Positions 1-10,486 of a DNA stretch of 64,000 nt are shown here, in pieces. The stretch spans positions 957,094 to 1,021,093 of the forward strand of contig QRDG01000524.1 of the NCBI GenBank assembly GCA_012064385.1, in the 5' to 3' direction. Source of the DNA: Puccinellia tenuiflora. Taxonomy: Eukaryota; Streptophyta; Magnoliopsida; Poales; Poaceae. Position 1 is the first letter of the stretch, and every line of letters starts with the position of its first letter. The notes under the pieces were generated by a model that searched no databases, was not told where the DNA came from, and saw only the letters and a list, made by a program, of their open reading frames with translations. Both the position numbers and the translations under genes were made by a program.

Positions 1-785
1 GGAAGGTTCTGATTTGTCAGAGCCCATCTGCATAAATGATACAAGAGTTCCCATAAATTTCAGTAAGAGCTGCAAGAGAATAAACGAGAATCGTTGCTGT
101 TTCATGCTGCTCCAATTGAAATTTCAGTCAAGTCTTAAAACTTCTATTTCCAAATTTTTACATGAACATTGGAATATGACAATGCTTATAGTTTTTCCTT
201 TGTGTTCAATCGATATGACACTTAATGAAACAGGTTTTCATCCGTCCAGCATTAAATAACATGTACAAGTTTTTAGTTATTATTTACATTCAATATATTT
301 GAATTTTAGAGGAACAAGTACAACGAAAGACATAATGACATAGTGGTATCAGTATCATTAGGATTCGGGAGGGGACAACAATAGATGTTCAAGGGACACC
401 ATAAGGCAGGGAAGAAAATGTGAAGAACATTTAAAAGGAGGATTAAGGCAACAGTTTGTTGTGCTAGCTTCAACGAGTCATCAAGTTTAATTGGTATTGG
501 ACTCCCCACATACTCAAATGCTGTCAGACTCATAGCGTTTAATTCTATGCTTTGCAGCCTACAGTCACTAATCTTCAAATACCGAAGGTGGCACAGTGGG
601 ATGTTATATTTCTATACCTAATAATAATAAAAGCAATAAGTCTTCCGCGGTTTGGTTTCGTACGTCATTAGATTTGCCCCTATTTCTGATCTAAATTACA
701 CCCCTTGCCACCACAAGTAAAAGAAAACGTCGCTCGCCTCGGCCTCACCTGGACGAGTCCTAAGAGAAAAGGAATACGGAACCAC

Positions 786-2011
786 CTTTTTTTTTAGACG
801 AAAAGGCAGGGGCCTGCTTTTCTTATTTCAAATAGAAGGGGAGTACAAGATGTACGAAGAGCCGAAGGTATACCAAGCTAAGCTAGCTAACAGTAAAGTA
901 AAACAGCACAACACTAAAACAAAAAAACAAAAAACAAAACAGAGAGTAAGACTCAGTGAGGCTCCCGTGGTCTGCATAGCAAGCTTGCAACACCAATCTT
1001 TCCAGCTGCTTTCCATTGCCTCGCGTCCTCAATGATGCAATCAAACAGGCGGCTAAAAGTTGCTGCTTTGTTCTGAAAGATTCTTGAGTTGCGCTCCTTC
1101 CAAATGGTCCACCAGGTCAAATGAACCAGAGATATCCAGCTCTTCTTCAAAGCGGCCGGCTGGGCCTAACGAGTGGCCGTGACCCATGCCAGCAAGTTGG
1201 TAGTGGCAGGGTTCGGCGCTAAGGTTGCCGGCAAGTTCGCCGTTACAAGTATCTTCCTCCATAGCCTTGAGGTGATCGGGCAAGCAGCCAGCAGATGCAG
1301 CGCAGTTTCCTGCTCACTAAGGCACAGCACACAGACGGCATTGTGCGGCCAACCTTTCTTCTGCAGGGTATCCGCCGTGTGACATTTGCCAAGGATCGCA
1401 AGCCAGCTGAAGATGCGACATTTCAGTGGCGCCTCGCTGTTCCAGATCACTTCTTTGTAATTGCATCTTGTTGATCCCTCGAACTGCATTTTGTAGGCAG
1501 AAGCAGCAGAGTAAGAACCATCCGAGGACCATCGCCAGGTAACCGTGTCAGCAACATTTCCCCTGAGCTGTATGCCCTCGAGCATGCCGTGGAGCAGGAG
1601 GAATTGGTTCAGCGCCTCATTGTTCAGACCCCGCTTGAAGTGGCGAAGCCATTTGCCATCCCTCAAAGAGGCAGCCACAGTCAAGTTCCTCAAAGTGCAG
1701 AATTTGAATAGGTCCGGCATCGTGTCTTCGAAGGAGCGGCCAGCTAGCCACGGGTCACGCCAGAACGAGATCATTTGCCCATCTCCCAGCTCGTAGGAGA
1801 CCGCCGCGTTGAAGAGGTTGCGTGCTCGTTCGTCGATATTAAGCGGCAGTCCTGACCATGTCTTGCTTTGGTCGCTCCAGGATTGCCAAAGCCATCGGAC
1901 GCGCAGTGCGACCGCCATGCGATGCAGCCCAGCTGGTGCATTAAGCCGCCCACGTCGAACACGATGTCCCTGTATTTTCGCTCGGCCGCAACAAATCGAT
2001 CTCGGAAACAA
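786..2011 (-). mobile_element. LINE (non-LTR retrotransposon), 5'-truncated 3' part
   Basis: The minus strand reads as the C-terminal end of a plant L1-type reverse transcriptase polyprotein. RVRWLWQSW is followed by GDGQMISFWRDPWLAG and then a zinc-binding RT domain (APLKCRIFSWLAILGKCHTAD, CVLCLSEQETALHLLAACP). Past one stop it continues WWTIWKERNSRIFQNK near 953-1150. The T-run on the plus strand at about 786-796, followed by TTAGACGAAAAGGC, is the poly(A) end typical of grass LINEs. No endonuclease or RT catalytic core is present, so this is a 5'-truncated insertion. It lies in an intron of the F-box pseudogene, in the same orientation. No target-site duplication was found. Confidence 0.8.
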
Positions 2012-2640
2012 GTGTATAGATCGATCATCTCGGCAGCGAAACCAAGCGATGGCGGACCCGTGTTGCTGGACATGCCCGGTCTCCTCTGGCCAACAGGCAG
2101 CAGCCGAGGGCGGGGGTAGAACGACTGGCTCTGGCGCGTGACGGCGGCGACACGGCAGAGGTGCGCGTCGGCGAGGACGGGGACGAGGGACCGGTCCGGC
2201 GTCGGTGTACGAGGAAGGGCCAGGAGGAAGAAGACTCTACGACACGTCAGCGGTCATGGCGGTTGACGAGGCAGAGGTGTCGCGTCAGCCTGATCCTGCC
2301 AGTGTAGCCCTTCCCTCTCGGAGTCTTCCTTCAGTTGAAGAAGGCAGGGAGCGTACTGAAGGCCTCCACAGCCACAGTACAGAAACCTTAACATCGCCGA
2401 CGCGGAGGTGACCTGCTTCCAGCCCCGGTGTCCACGCCGAGATCCTGCCCTGCGTCCGCCATCGCCGACTGCGCCTGCTGCTGCGGCGCTGACGCGGCCA
2501 CCATGGCGAAGCCCCCGTCCATGATGAACCATTGGAACTCCGTCGCTGCAATGGCTGCTCGCCCTCTCTTCCCTGCTCTTCGTCTAAGCACTGTGCCAAT
2601 TTCAGTATGCTAACGTACAAAACCCAGGAAGTTGCTCCAG
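2012..2640. other. Unassigned GC-rich stretch
   Basis: This GC-rich segment lies between the LINE fragment and AT-rich intron sequence. Several overlapping open frames occur on both strands, but none shows a recognisable domain, a splice-consistent model or a promoter. It may be 5' LINE sequence or a separate insertion. I cannot assign it. Confidence 0.3.
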
Positions 2641-2875
2641 CCAGAGAATTTAATCCTTGGATTACTTATTTTTGAAAGAAGTTATCCTCGAATTACCATT
2701 TTTCTGTCGCAGTCCAGCGGCGACAGTATATTTGAAAATGTGCACTCTTGGCATCTTGCTCCGCTGGTGTGTTGGGCACAGTCAAACTGGGTTTACTGAT
2801 TCATTCTGAAGATTCAAATTGTCCAAATAATTGTTTGTCTGCCCGAAGTCCTAATTCCTGAACCAACTAGCTAAG

Positions 2876-2876
<1 letters not shown>

Positions 2877-2931
<55 letters not shown>

Positions 2932-2932
2932 A
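2877..2932. repeat. (TA)n microsatellite
   Basis: About 22 uninterrupted TA units are followed by a short degenerate tail. It lies in the long intron of the F-box pseudogene. Confidence 0.95.
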
Positions 2933-4833
2933 CATATTACTTAGCCTGTAAGCATCATACGGCACATGTAGATTGAGGGGGTTGAAGCTGCTTCCTTTTC
3001 ATTGCAGCAGAGTAATAAAATCCTTGCTTGCTTCCTCTCGGAATTGTTCTCTGCTTTAGTCCAGTATTATTACATATATGAACCCTTTTTCAACGTACGG
3101 CTGCCCTGGTTCATAATTCTATAATGAAATAAATATCTAACTGAATTTAAATTTATTCATTTGCTTCCCGCTGTCGCTGAACCGACTAAGAGGTGACGAC
3201 CATGGCGATCTAAGAGGTCGTCGGGGAGGTTTGTTGCATTTCACATTCATGTTGGCGGACCTCCTGCATGAACAGCTCCACACGTCAGGCACCATGCTGC
3301 AGCTGTACAATATAAGGTATAAACGCATATTTTTCTCTCCCGTTGCAACGCACGGTCATGTTTACTAGTAAGTCAAAAAGGGAGGAGCAAGAAATGCTTA
3401 ACCATACAAGTGCGGGACATTTTGCTAGGAAGAGAGTGATATTCCCTAAGTCAGACACGAGATGCAGCTCAAGCTTCTGTAAATTATTGAATCCAAGAAA
3501 GTCAGATGGAATCTTTAACCACATAAAGGAGAGGAAGAGAGACACAATACAAGATCCATTTACACCACCAATACAGTTAACTGGAAGCTCGTACATATTT
3601 CGTTCAATGGTGATGGATGTGCATAGCTGCCCCGAAATCAAGGATGATGCATTTCGCCATCAAAACAGCAGCAATGTCAACCAGCCTATCCACATGATCT
3701 GCGTGTTGTTTCCATAGTGCAAACCTAACCTCGAATTTGTCAACCACTGAACATCCGTGCTTTTGCAACACAGTGTTGACATGATTGATAAATCGAATAG
3801 TGTCACGTCCAAGAAAATTGGATCTATCAAAGCAAAGATTGGAGTGGGATGTCCAACGGATCCTCCATGGAGAAGAAAGCCTATACTTGTCCTTCCTGCT
3901 TCTTTAATTGTGAGTTTTGATAATATATTGCATAACAGGTCCTACATACACAAGTATGCTATTACATTAAAAATACAATTCATATTGTATAATGCAGGCT
4001 ATTGATGCTGAAAGCTGCATATTCGATACGGAGGGCGAGATTGAAATTGCACGCTAATCACATAACAAAAAGGGAAAATACTAAAAGAAATCAAAGCAAC
4101 CTAGGGAGAAGAGGGGTTCAATACATTCCTAAAACACATTGAAAAAACATAGGCCTCAAAGGGGAAAAATGTAAAGCACGTTGGAACAGTTCAAGTGTAA
4201 CAGGAAATTATATCGCGACAGATATCATCGTGCTTAAACTAAACAACACATGTTTCTGAAAAAATAGAAAGGAAAATGGTCGAGCTTGTTACCTCTGGAA
4301 GGTTCTCCAGTAAGAGCTCGTATCTAGGTCTCTGCCTCATCAACCACCTGGGAGTAGAATCGAGGCTGCTCAACCCGTTATGCTGCAAAAAAAAAAAAGT
4401 GCCCCGGTTATACTTGTAGATGGCCGAAGGCCTGAAGAAACTGAACTTGTAACTTGTACTATAAAAGCCAGTGGGTTAGATGGATAATACTGTACAACCT
4501 CGAATCTGGAGGAAGATGGGTGGCGACAAGGAGCGAGAAAGGAGGCAAATTCCTCCTTGCCGTGCTCGAGCTTCCGGCGGAGCCGGCGGCTCGATGGTGG
4601 TTGTGGCTCGTAGAGGGGTTCGTCGAATCGCCTCCGCCCTAGGTGGCCGGAATTGTGGAAGAAGAGCCAACCGTTGTCCAGGCCCGGACTTTGCAACACC
4701 ACGGTCCATACCGGTATACACGGAAATTGCCCCGTGCCGCCCCGCAGGCACTATATCTCGCTTACTGCGAGACGTAGCACTGCCTCGCCCGTACAATTTC
4801 TACCATGGGCCGGCCCAACAAGGCAGTAGGTAC

Positions 4834-5340
4834 TAATGATGGTAATTTTACCCATGGGTACGGGTACCCGCGGGTAACGTACCTATATGGGTAGGGTATG
4901 GGCACATTTTTATACCCATGGGAAGTACCCATACCCTACCCATCAAGTCGTGGGTAGAGTATGGGTATAGTCATATACCCATGGGTATACCCAAACCCTA
5001 CTCATTAACTAAATATGTCACTGACCTCCATCATATCTTCCACTTCTAGATCCACTCAATTCTCTATTTCTTCAACAACGGGGGGTTGGTAGCAAGTATG
5101 GATCGGTAGAACGAAAGAGAACATGATTGTGATGTTGCGACGCACGATACACTATGAAATATTGTGTACTGTTGATGTACCCAATGGGTACCAGCGGGTA
5201 AAGACACCCACCGGATATGGGGACGGGTAGAGCTTTATACCCATGGGTACGGGTATGGGTAGAGTTTTGTACCCACGACCTATATGGGTATGGGTATGGT
5301 ATTGGTTACCCTGTCCATACCCTACGCATTGCCATCCTTA
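4834..5340. mobile_element. hAT-type MITE with 8-bp target duplication
   Basis: A 507-bp element starts TAATGATGGTAAT and ends ATTGCCATCCTTA, which are imperfect inverted repeats of each other (11 of 13). It is flanked by identical copies of GTAGGTAC at 4826-4833 and 5341-5348, the 8-bp duplication expected of hAT transposons. The interior is packed with GGGTA/TACCC motifs in both orientations (tacccatgggtacgggtac and variants), like the subterminal transposase-binding repeats of hAT elements. There is no coding capacity, so it is non-autonomous. It landed just upstream of the F-box pseudogene. Confidence 0.85.
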
Positions 5341-5699
5341 GTAGGTACCTTCCTGTGCAGGAATGTTGTCTCGTTCGTGTGCAGGTTCAAACCCATCATT
5401 CTTTTCCGTTTTGCTTGCTTCCGTCATTTCGTAAATCTTTTAGGAATATTCTATACACGTGATTGGTTTGTTTGTTCTGTTTATGTTTATTTTTTGTATT
5501 TCAAATTTTCTTTCTTTTTTTAGTTCATTCTCCATTAATTTTTCAACAGTGATTTATTTTCTTTCTTTTCTCTTTTTACATTTATATTTTTTGTTCATGT
5601 TTCTTTTTTTGGAGGAATGTATGAATATATTTGTGTAACGTATGAATATTATTTTGAAACCTTGAATGCAACTATTTTGAATTTGTAGAATAATTTTCT

Positions 5700-6960
5700 G
5701 AATCCATCGATCTACTTTCTTTTGGTTCACTATTATATTCTGCTTACCCGAACTTTAATACCTTTTCATTTTGACAATTATTTAATTTTTATATTTATTT
5801 TAGGTTCACTATTATTTCTGTTTCACCAAAAATTTCGGTTCACTATTATTTATGGTCCATATTTGTTTTCTGTTTACTACTCCCTCCGATCCATAATAAG
5901 TGTCGGAAACTTAGTACAAAAGTTGTACTAACTTAGTACAAATTTTCGACACTTATTATGGATCGGAGGGAGTATTTTTTTTGTTCGCCGAAAATTTTAG
6001 TTCACTATTGTTTACGGTTCATATTTATTTTGGGTAACTTTTTTTTAACCGGAAACTTTGGTTTGATATTATTTACGGTACATATTTATTTTGGTTCACT
6101 ATTATTTTTGGTTCACCAAATTTTTTTGTTCACTATTATTTACGGTTCATATTTATTTTTGGTTCACTATTTTTTTAGTTAAACGAAAATTTTGGTTTAC
6201 TATTATTTACAGTTCTTATTTATTTTTGGTTCATGATTATTTTTGGTTCACCAGAAATTTTGGTTCACTATTATTTACAGTTCATATTTATTTTTGGTTC
6301 ACTATTTTTTTGGTTAAGGAAAATTTTCGGTTTACTATTATTTAAGGTTCATATTTATTTTTGGTTCACTACTTTTCTAGTTAACCGAAAGTTTTTACTA
6401 TTATTTATGGTTCATATTTATTTTAGGTTCACTATTATTTTTAGTTCACCGAATTTTTTGTTCACTATTATTTTTTGTTCACGAAAATTTTGGTTCACTA
6501 TTATTTATGGTTCACTATCATTTTTGGTTCATCAAATTTTTGATTCACTATTATTTTCAGTTCATTATTATTTTTGGTTAACCGAAAATTTTGGTTTAGT
6601 TTTATTTACAGTTCATATTTTTTGTTCATTATTATTTTTAGTTCAACGAAATTTTTGTTTCCTATCATTTATGGTACAAATTTATTTTTGGTTCACCGAA
6701 AATTTTGGTTCACTTTTATTTTCAGTTCAGCCAAATTTTAGTTTCTTAGTTCCTTTTCACCTAATTTATTTTTGATTCACTATTATTACGGTTCAGCTTA
6801 ATTTTAGTTCCATTTCGGTTTACTATTATCGAGGATTCACTATTTATTTTTGGTTTACTATTCTTTTCAGTTTACCGAAATTTTTGGTTCACCCAAATTT
6901 ATTTTCTTTTCGGTTCACTTATTTTTTTTATTCATTATTATTTTCAGTTGAGCCGAAAAT
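5700..6960. repeat. AT-rich degenerate repeat array, left arm
   Basis: About 1.2 kb is built from repeats of the type GGTTCACTATTATTT followed by TTTGGTTCACCGAAAATTTT, with irregular unit lengths. Open frames through it (for example 6233-6775) are low-complexity artefacts of the repeat, rich in F, Y, I and L. The same motif occurs in inverted orientation at 9766-10080, so the two arrays face each other around 7.0-9.76 kb. A Stowaway MITE sits inside this arm. Confidence 0.85.
5880..5972. mobile_element. Stowaway MITE (Tc1/mariner type)
   Basis: A 93-bp element begins CTCCCTCCGATCCATAATAA and ends with the reverse complement of that sequence, flanked by TA on both sides (5878-5879 and 5973-5974). 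CTCCCTCC termini and a TA duplication define Stowaway elements, which are very common in Triticeae. It can fold along almost its full length. Confidence 0.95.
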
Positions 6961-7832
6961 AATATTTTCGTTTTTCTTTTCTATTATTTTCGAAAATTGT
7001 GTACTACATCGGGACATTATGTATGTAACTACGTATGTCGTCACAAGCTGGGTGAAAAACGAAACGTGTCTAGAAAGCAGTACTATACGTATTAGTAGAA
7101 AAGAAAAACGAGAGAAGGGAAGAATCGAAACCTGCGGGTGCTTGTTTTTTTTTTGTTTTGAGCCAAACCTGCGCGTACGATACGAGCGGAGAGACCTTCG
7201 TAAACGTCGCATGATGGGCCAGGCCCACTAGGGAGAACACGTGAGCGAGGCGAGAGTTTCATCTCGCAACAAGCGATGCATAGGGGTCCCCGTGCCGCCC
7301 GGGCGGCGCTGCACGAGCTGATGGCCCGGAAGCCCAGTAAGAGCTCGCTCCACCGCGTAATCAACCGAACGGATCAAAAGTATACTCACACATTGGACAC
7401 AAAACCGCTGAACAATAAATTGGGATGTTTTAAGGGAAACGCTGTATATCCCCCGGACGATCGAACGTCTCCCGTCCTCCTCATCGTGCGCGCACCACGT
7501 GTTCGTACGCATCTGAAGCAGCGAGCCCTATGAACCTTATCGTTTCGATTGCTTTCTTCTCCACTCGTTCCTCATCCCTGCTCCTCGGCGTCAAACGCCT
7601 CCGACGCAATCTCGAAAGAGGGCCTGCTTCAGGCGGCCGCCTGAGTTACTCACCGGCGCCCCATACTATTACCACCCCGGCCGCCCCACCGACCCCGCCT
7701 CCTCTCTCTAGTCGGCTCTGGAAGTAGACCATCATGGCGCGTGCCTCGAGCACGTAGCTGCTGCTGCTCCTGTTGTTCCGCGTGGTGGCGAAGGCGGTTT
7801 TGCGGCAGCCAGGGTGCCTGTGAGGGCGCTCC
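6961..7832. other. Noncoding stretch between repeat arm and tandem repeats
   Basis: The sequence shifts from AT-rich to GC-rich at about 7100. I see no convincing gene: short open frames occur on both strands without domains. A CCCCCGG-containing segment near 7440 resembles the inverted sequence near 8850, but too weakly to call termini. Confidence 0.4.
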
Positions 7833-8170
7833 GTGACGGTGCTACAATGGGATGGCACCGTTGCTACCGACGGTGGTCGCCGATGCTACGTGCGACTGTC
7901 GCCGTTGCTACAATGGGAGGGCGACCGACGGTGGTCGTCGGTGTGTCGCCGTTGCTACAATGGAAGGGCGCAGTTGCTACCGACGGTAGTCGCGGGTGCT
8001 ACGTGCGCTTGTCGCCGTTGCTACAATGGGAGGGCGATCGACGGTGGTCGCCATTGTGTCGCCGTTGCTACAATAGAAGGGCGCAGTTGCTACCGACGGT
8101 GGGCGCCCGTGCTACGTGCGCCTGTCGTCGTTGCTACAATGGGAGGGCGACGGTGCTCCGGTGCCGCCGC
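7833..8170. repeat. 113-bp tandem repeat, about 3 copies
   Basis: The motif GCTACAATGG(G/A)A(G/T)GG followed by TTGCTACCGACGGT recurs with exact 113-bp spacing: GCTACAA starts at 7841, 7954 and 8067. Each unit also contains an internal half-repeat (TTGCTACAATGGGAGGGCG). Because 113 is not a multiple of 3, the open frames across the array change frame at every copy, so they are not a protein repeat. It lies between the facing AT-rich arms, upstream of the Exo70 copy. Confidence 0.9.
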
Positions 8171-8473
8171 CAAGCTCGCACATGCCTCACCACCATGGAC
8201 GTCACCTCCTTGGCCGGACAAAATCCGGCGAGCTGGCGCTGCCTCGGCGCGGTCAGGCCCTCCTCACTGCTGCCCCTCTCTATCCCGCGCCGGAGCCCTT
8301 TATCCGCTCTCCTCCCTCTCCCATCTCCCTCTGGACTCGCCACGGCCTGTGGCGCCGTCCCATGATGCCATTACGACAAACATTCGAGTTGCTGATAGGG
8401 GCGAGAGGAGGTGCTACCATAACTAGGAGCTGGTGCTGCTAATTAATGGCAGGGGCGCTCCGTAGCTTGGCGG

Positions 8474-8561
8474 CGGTGCTACCATAGTCGGCTGACGGTG
8501 CTACCGTAGTTGGCCGGGGGTGCTACCACAGTTGGCCGACGGTGCTACCAGGGTTGCTGCC
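8474..8561. repeat. 22-bp tandem repeat, 4 copies
   Basis: CGGTGCTACCATAGTCGGCTGA and close variants start at 8474, 8496, 8518 and 8540. GGTGCTACCA echoes the 113-bp repeat just upstream, suggesting local amplification of one motif. Confidence 0.88.
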
Positions 8562-8989
8562 ATAGGTGCCATGGTGCTGTGATTGCCGGTCGCCGGAGCC
8601 ACAAAAGAGGCTCCACGTACCAAAGCTAAGACAGAGGGCGACAGTGCTCCGACGAGCTGCAACTGCAAGGGACGGCGGCGCCGGAGCTGCAAAGCGGTTT
8701 CTGGGCGAAGAAGACACGCGTGTACGGTTTGGGAAGACAGGAGTCCACCCACGTGGGGATGGGGAAAGCTGCCGCGTCTTTCTGCGATGCGGGAAGTATC
8801 GGATGGCCACACGCGCTCCATCGGACGGCTGCCGACCCGGGGGATCGGCGCGCGATATCCCCCGGGGGACGCTCAGCGCTATCCATGTTTTAAACTCTCA
8901 AATACATAATACCGTCTAAATCACCCACTAAACTGGTTTTGGACAATCTAGTGGTTTTTGCTGATGACGTGGCGATGGTGTGTCGTTGC

Positions 8990-9775
8990 CGCCGTTATGT
9001 CCTCGAGACCGCCATGTGCAGGCTCGAACTCGAGCTCCACACCCTCCTCGACTCACTCCCCAATGTCCTCCACTTCCACCAAAACGACGACGACGACGTT
9101 CACCATGACAGACCTGAGAGACACGTGCGACCACCTCCGCGCGGTCGCGGAGGCCATGCTGGCCGACGGATACGACAAGGAGTGTGTCTCCTTCTTCAAG
9201 GCGCGCCGCTGCGCTACGGCGGCTGCAGGGCTTCTCGCCATCCCTGCAGCAAGCCACAACCCAGAAGCTCTCCTGGGACAAGATCGACGCCAAGATGCAG
9301 TCCTGGCTCGTCGGCGCACGCCGCGTTCACGTCCGTCTTCGCCAGGGATAGGGATCTATGCGACCTCGTCTTCACCGACGACAACGCGTCCGTCGGCGAC
9401 GCCGTGTTCTCGGTTCGACAACGACCAGGCCACGAGCATCCTAGCGTTCGCAAAGCCAACCGTCACGCGCGCGGCGCGCACCGGAGTGGATGTTCCGCGT
9501 GCTCAACGTCCATGACGTGCTCACGGAGACCATCATCCCAGCCATTGTCGCCATATTTGGGGACAGGTCGGAGGTCACGGCTCGCGCCGTCACGCTTGCG
9601 GTGACCAAGGATGACGACGCGGCGCGAGGCATGGTGGCCAGCTCCGAAGCGGCTATCGAGAAGGAGCCAGCCAAGGCCACGGTGCCCGGCGACGCGGTGC
9701 ACCCGCTCACCCGTTACGTCATGAATACGTCGTCTTCCTCGCTAACTACGAGAACGCACTTGCCAACATAGTGAA
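8990..9775 (+). pseudogene. Exo70 (exocyst subunit) fragment, frameshifted
   Basis: Successive plus-strand frames give a co-linear Exo70-like protein. The pieces are CRLELELHTLLDSLPNVLHF; DHLRAVAEAMLADGYDKECV; LQGFSPSLQQ..TQKLSWDKIDAKMQSWL; AFTSVFARDRDLCDLVF with DDNASVGDAVFS; DQATSILAFA; RVLNVHDVLTETIIPAIVAI with RAVTLAVTK; and, after another shift, YVVFLANYENALANI. Exo70 tethers secretory vesicles at the plasma membrane and is greatly expanded in grasses. At least four frameshifts are needed, and the C-terminal half of the family is missing beyond 9770, where the right AT-rich arm begins. This is an intronless truncated copy, probably captured by the surrounding repeat-armed unit. Confidence 0.85.
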
Positions 9776-10080
9776 TCGAAAATAATTGTGCACCGAAAAA
9801 TGTCCGTGAATCAAAAGTAAAACTGAACAAAAAAATGATAGTGAACTGAAAAAGACCTAAATTCGGGTGAACCGGAAATAATTGTGAACCAAAAATGCCG
9901 GTGAATCAAGAATAAAAGTGAACTAAAAACAATAGTGAACCAAAAATAAAAGTGGACCAAAAATAATAGTGAACCGAAGAAACTAAAGTTCTGTTGAACC
10001 CAAAATAATAGTGAACCGGAAAAATAAATTAATGGGCTAAAAAAATCATTGATTCACAAAAAAATCAACTGTCTTTTAAA
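9766..10080. repeat. AT-rich degenerate repeat array, right arm
   Basis: Motifs such as GTGAACCGAAAATAATAGTG and GTGAACCAAAAATAA are reverse complements of the left-arm motif at 5700-6960. The array starts directly after the last Exo70-like codons and grades into A-rich sequence (10080-10440). That sequence is compositionally the reverse complement of the T-rich 5450-5700. Confidence 0.83.
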
Positions 10081-10440
10081 AATGTGTAGGGGTTAAAAAT
10101 GTATTATTGTGTTACCAAAAATGAGGAAAATTAAAAATAAAATAAAGAAAAATGAAATTGTGGAAATAAAAATGTTAGAGAAAAAATAAACATAAAAGCA
10201 AATAGAGAAAAAAGAGAAAATGTAAAAGAAAAATAGATGAAAAATAAAAATGTTCATTTTTGGAAATGTTTAATTTGAAAAGTTTCAGATTATTTTAAAA
10301 AAATATCCGAAAAGATAAAAAGTAAAAATAAAAGATAAAACACAAAGAAACAGAACCAGAAAAAGAAAAGACAGGATCGACAAAAGAAACAAGAAACAGA
10401 AATAATAGGAGGAATAACCCTTTTTTTTTACTTTGATGGG
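10081..10440. other. A-rich low-complexity sequence
   Basis: A purine-rich stretch of AAAAATAAAA-type sequence with no genes. It is the loose mirror of the T-rich 5450-5700 beyond the left arm, so it may be the outer part of the right arm of the same unit. Confidence 0.5.
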
Positions 10441-10486
10441 AGGAATAACTGAGGGCTCGCTCACTCTTTCGTCGAAAGAAGCATAA

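Larger units (their letters stand above)
306..4702 (-). pseudogene. F-box/LRR/FBD-type gene, disrupted
   Basis: Reading the minus strand, the exon at 4293-4382 ends in ..RYELLLENLPE with a GT donor. The next exon starts at 3941 after an AG acceptor with DLLCNILSKLTIKEAGRTS. Together they form the start of a plant F-box (LPxDLLxxILSxLTIKEAxRTS). Two extra bases near 3860 shift the frame; the following frame continues with the expected WTSHSNLCFD and FINHVNTVLQKHG. LRR-like sequence follows at 3285-3641, and a far exon (acceptor near 617) reads CHLRYLKISDCRLQSIEL, typical of this family. F-box proteins are substrate receptors of SCF ubiquitin ligases. The frameshift and a LINE in the long intron (786-2011) indicate a pseudogene. 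The true first exon and 3' end are uncertain. Confidence 0.72.

Noticed and set aside
6233..6775. 180-aa Phe/Ile/Tyr-rich frame as a membrane protein
   Set aside because: It is a translation of the AT-rich repeat array; neighbouring frames give the same kind of sequence.
7814..8426. Overlapping 183-197-aa frames as repeat proteins
   Set aside because: The 113-bp period shifts frame at each copy, and the same peptide moves between frames. Noncoding tandem repeat.
7430..8890. Inverted CCCCCGG-containing segments as transposon termini
   Set aside because: Only short GC-rich matches; no target duplication and no consistent end.
5900..10100. CRISPR-like array
   Set aside because: Repeats are degenerate, contiguous and in a plant genome; no spacer structure or cas genes.
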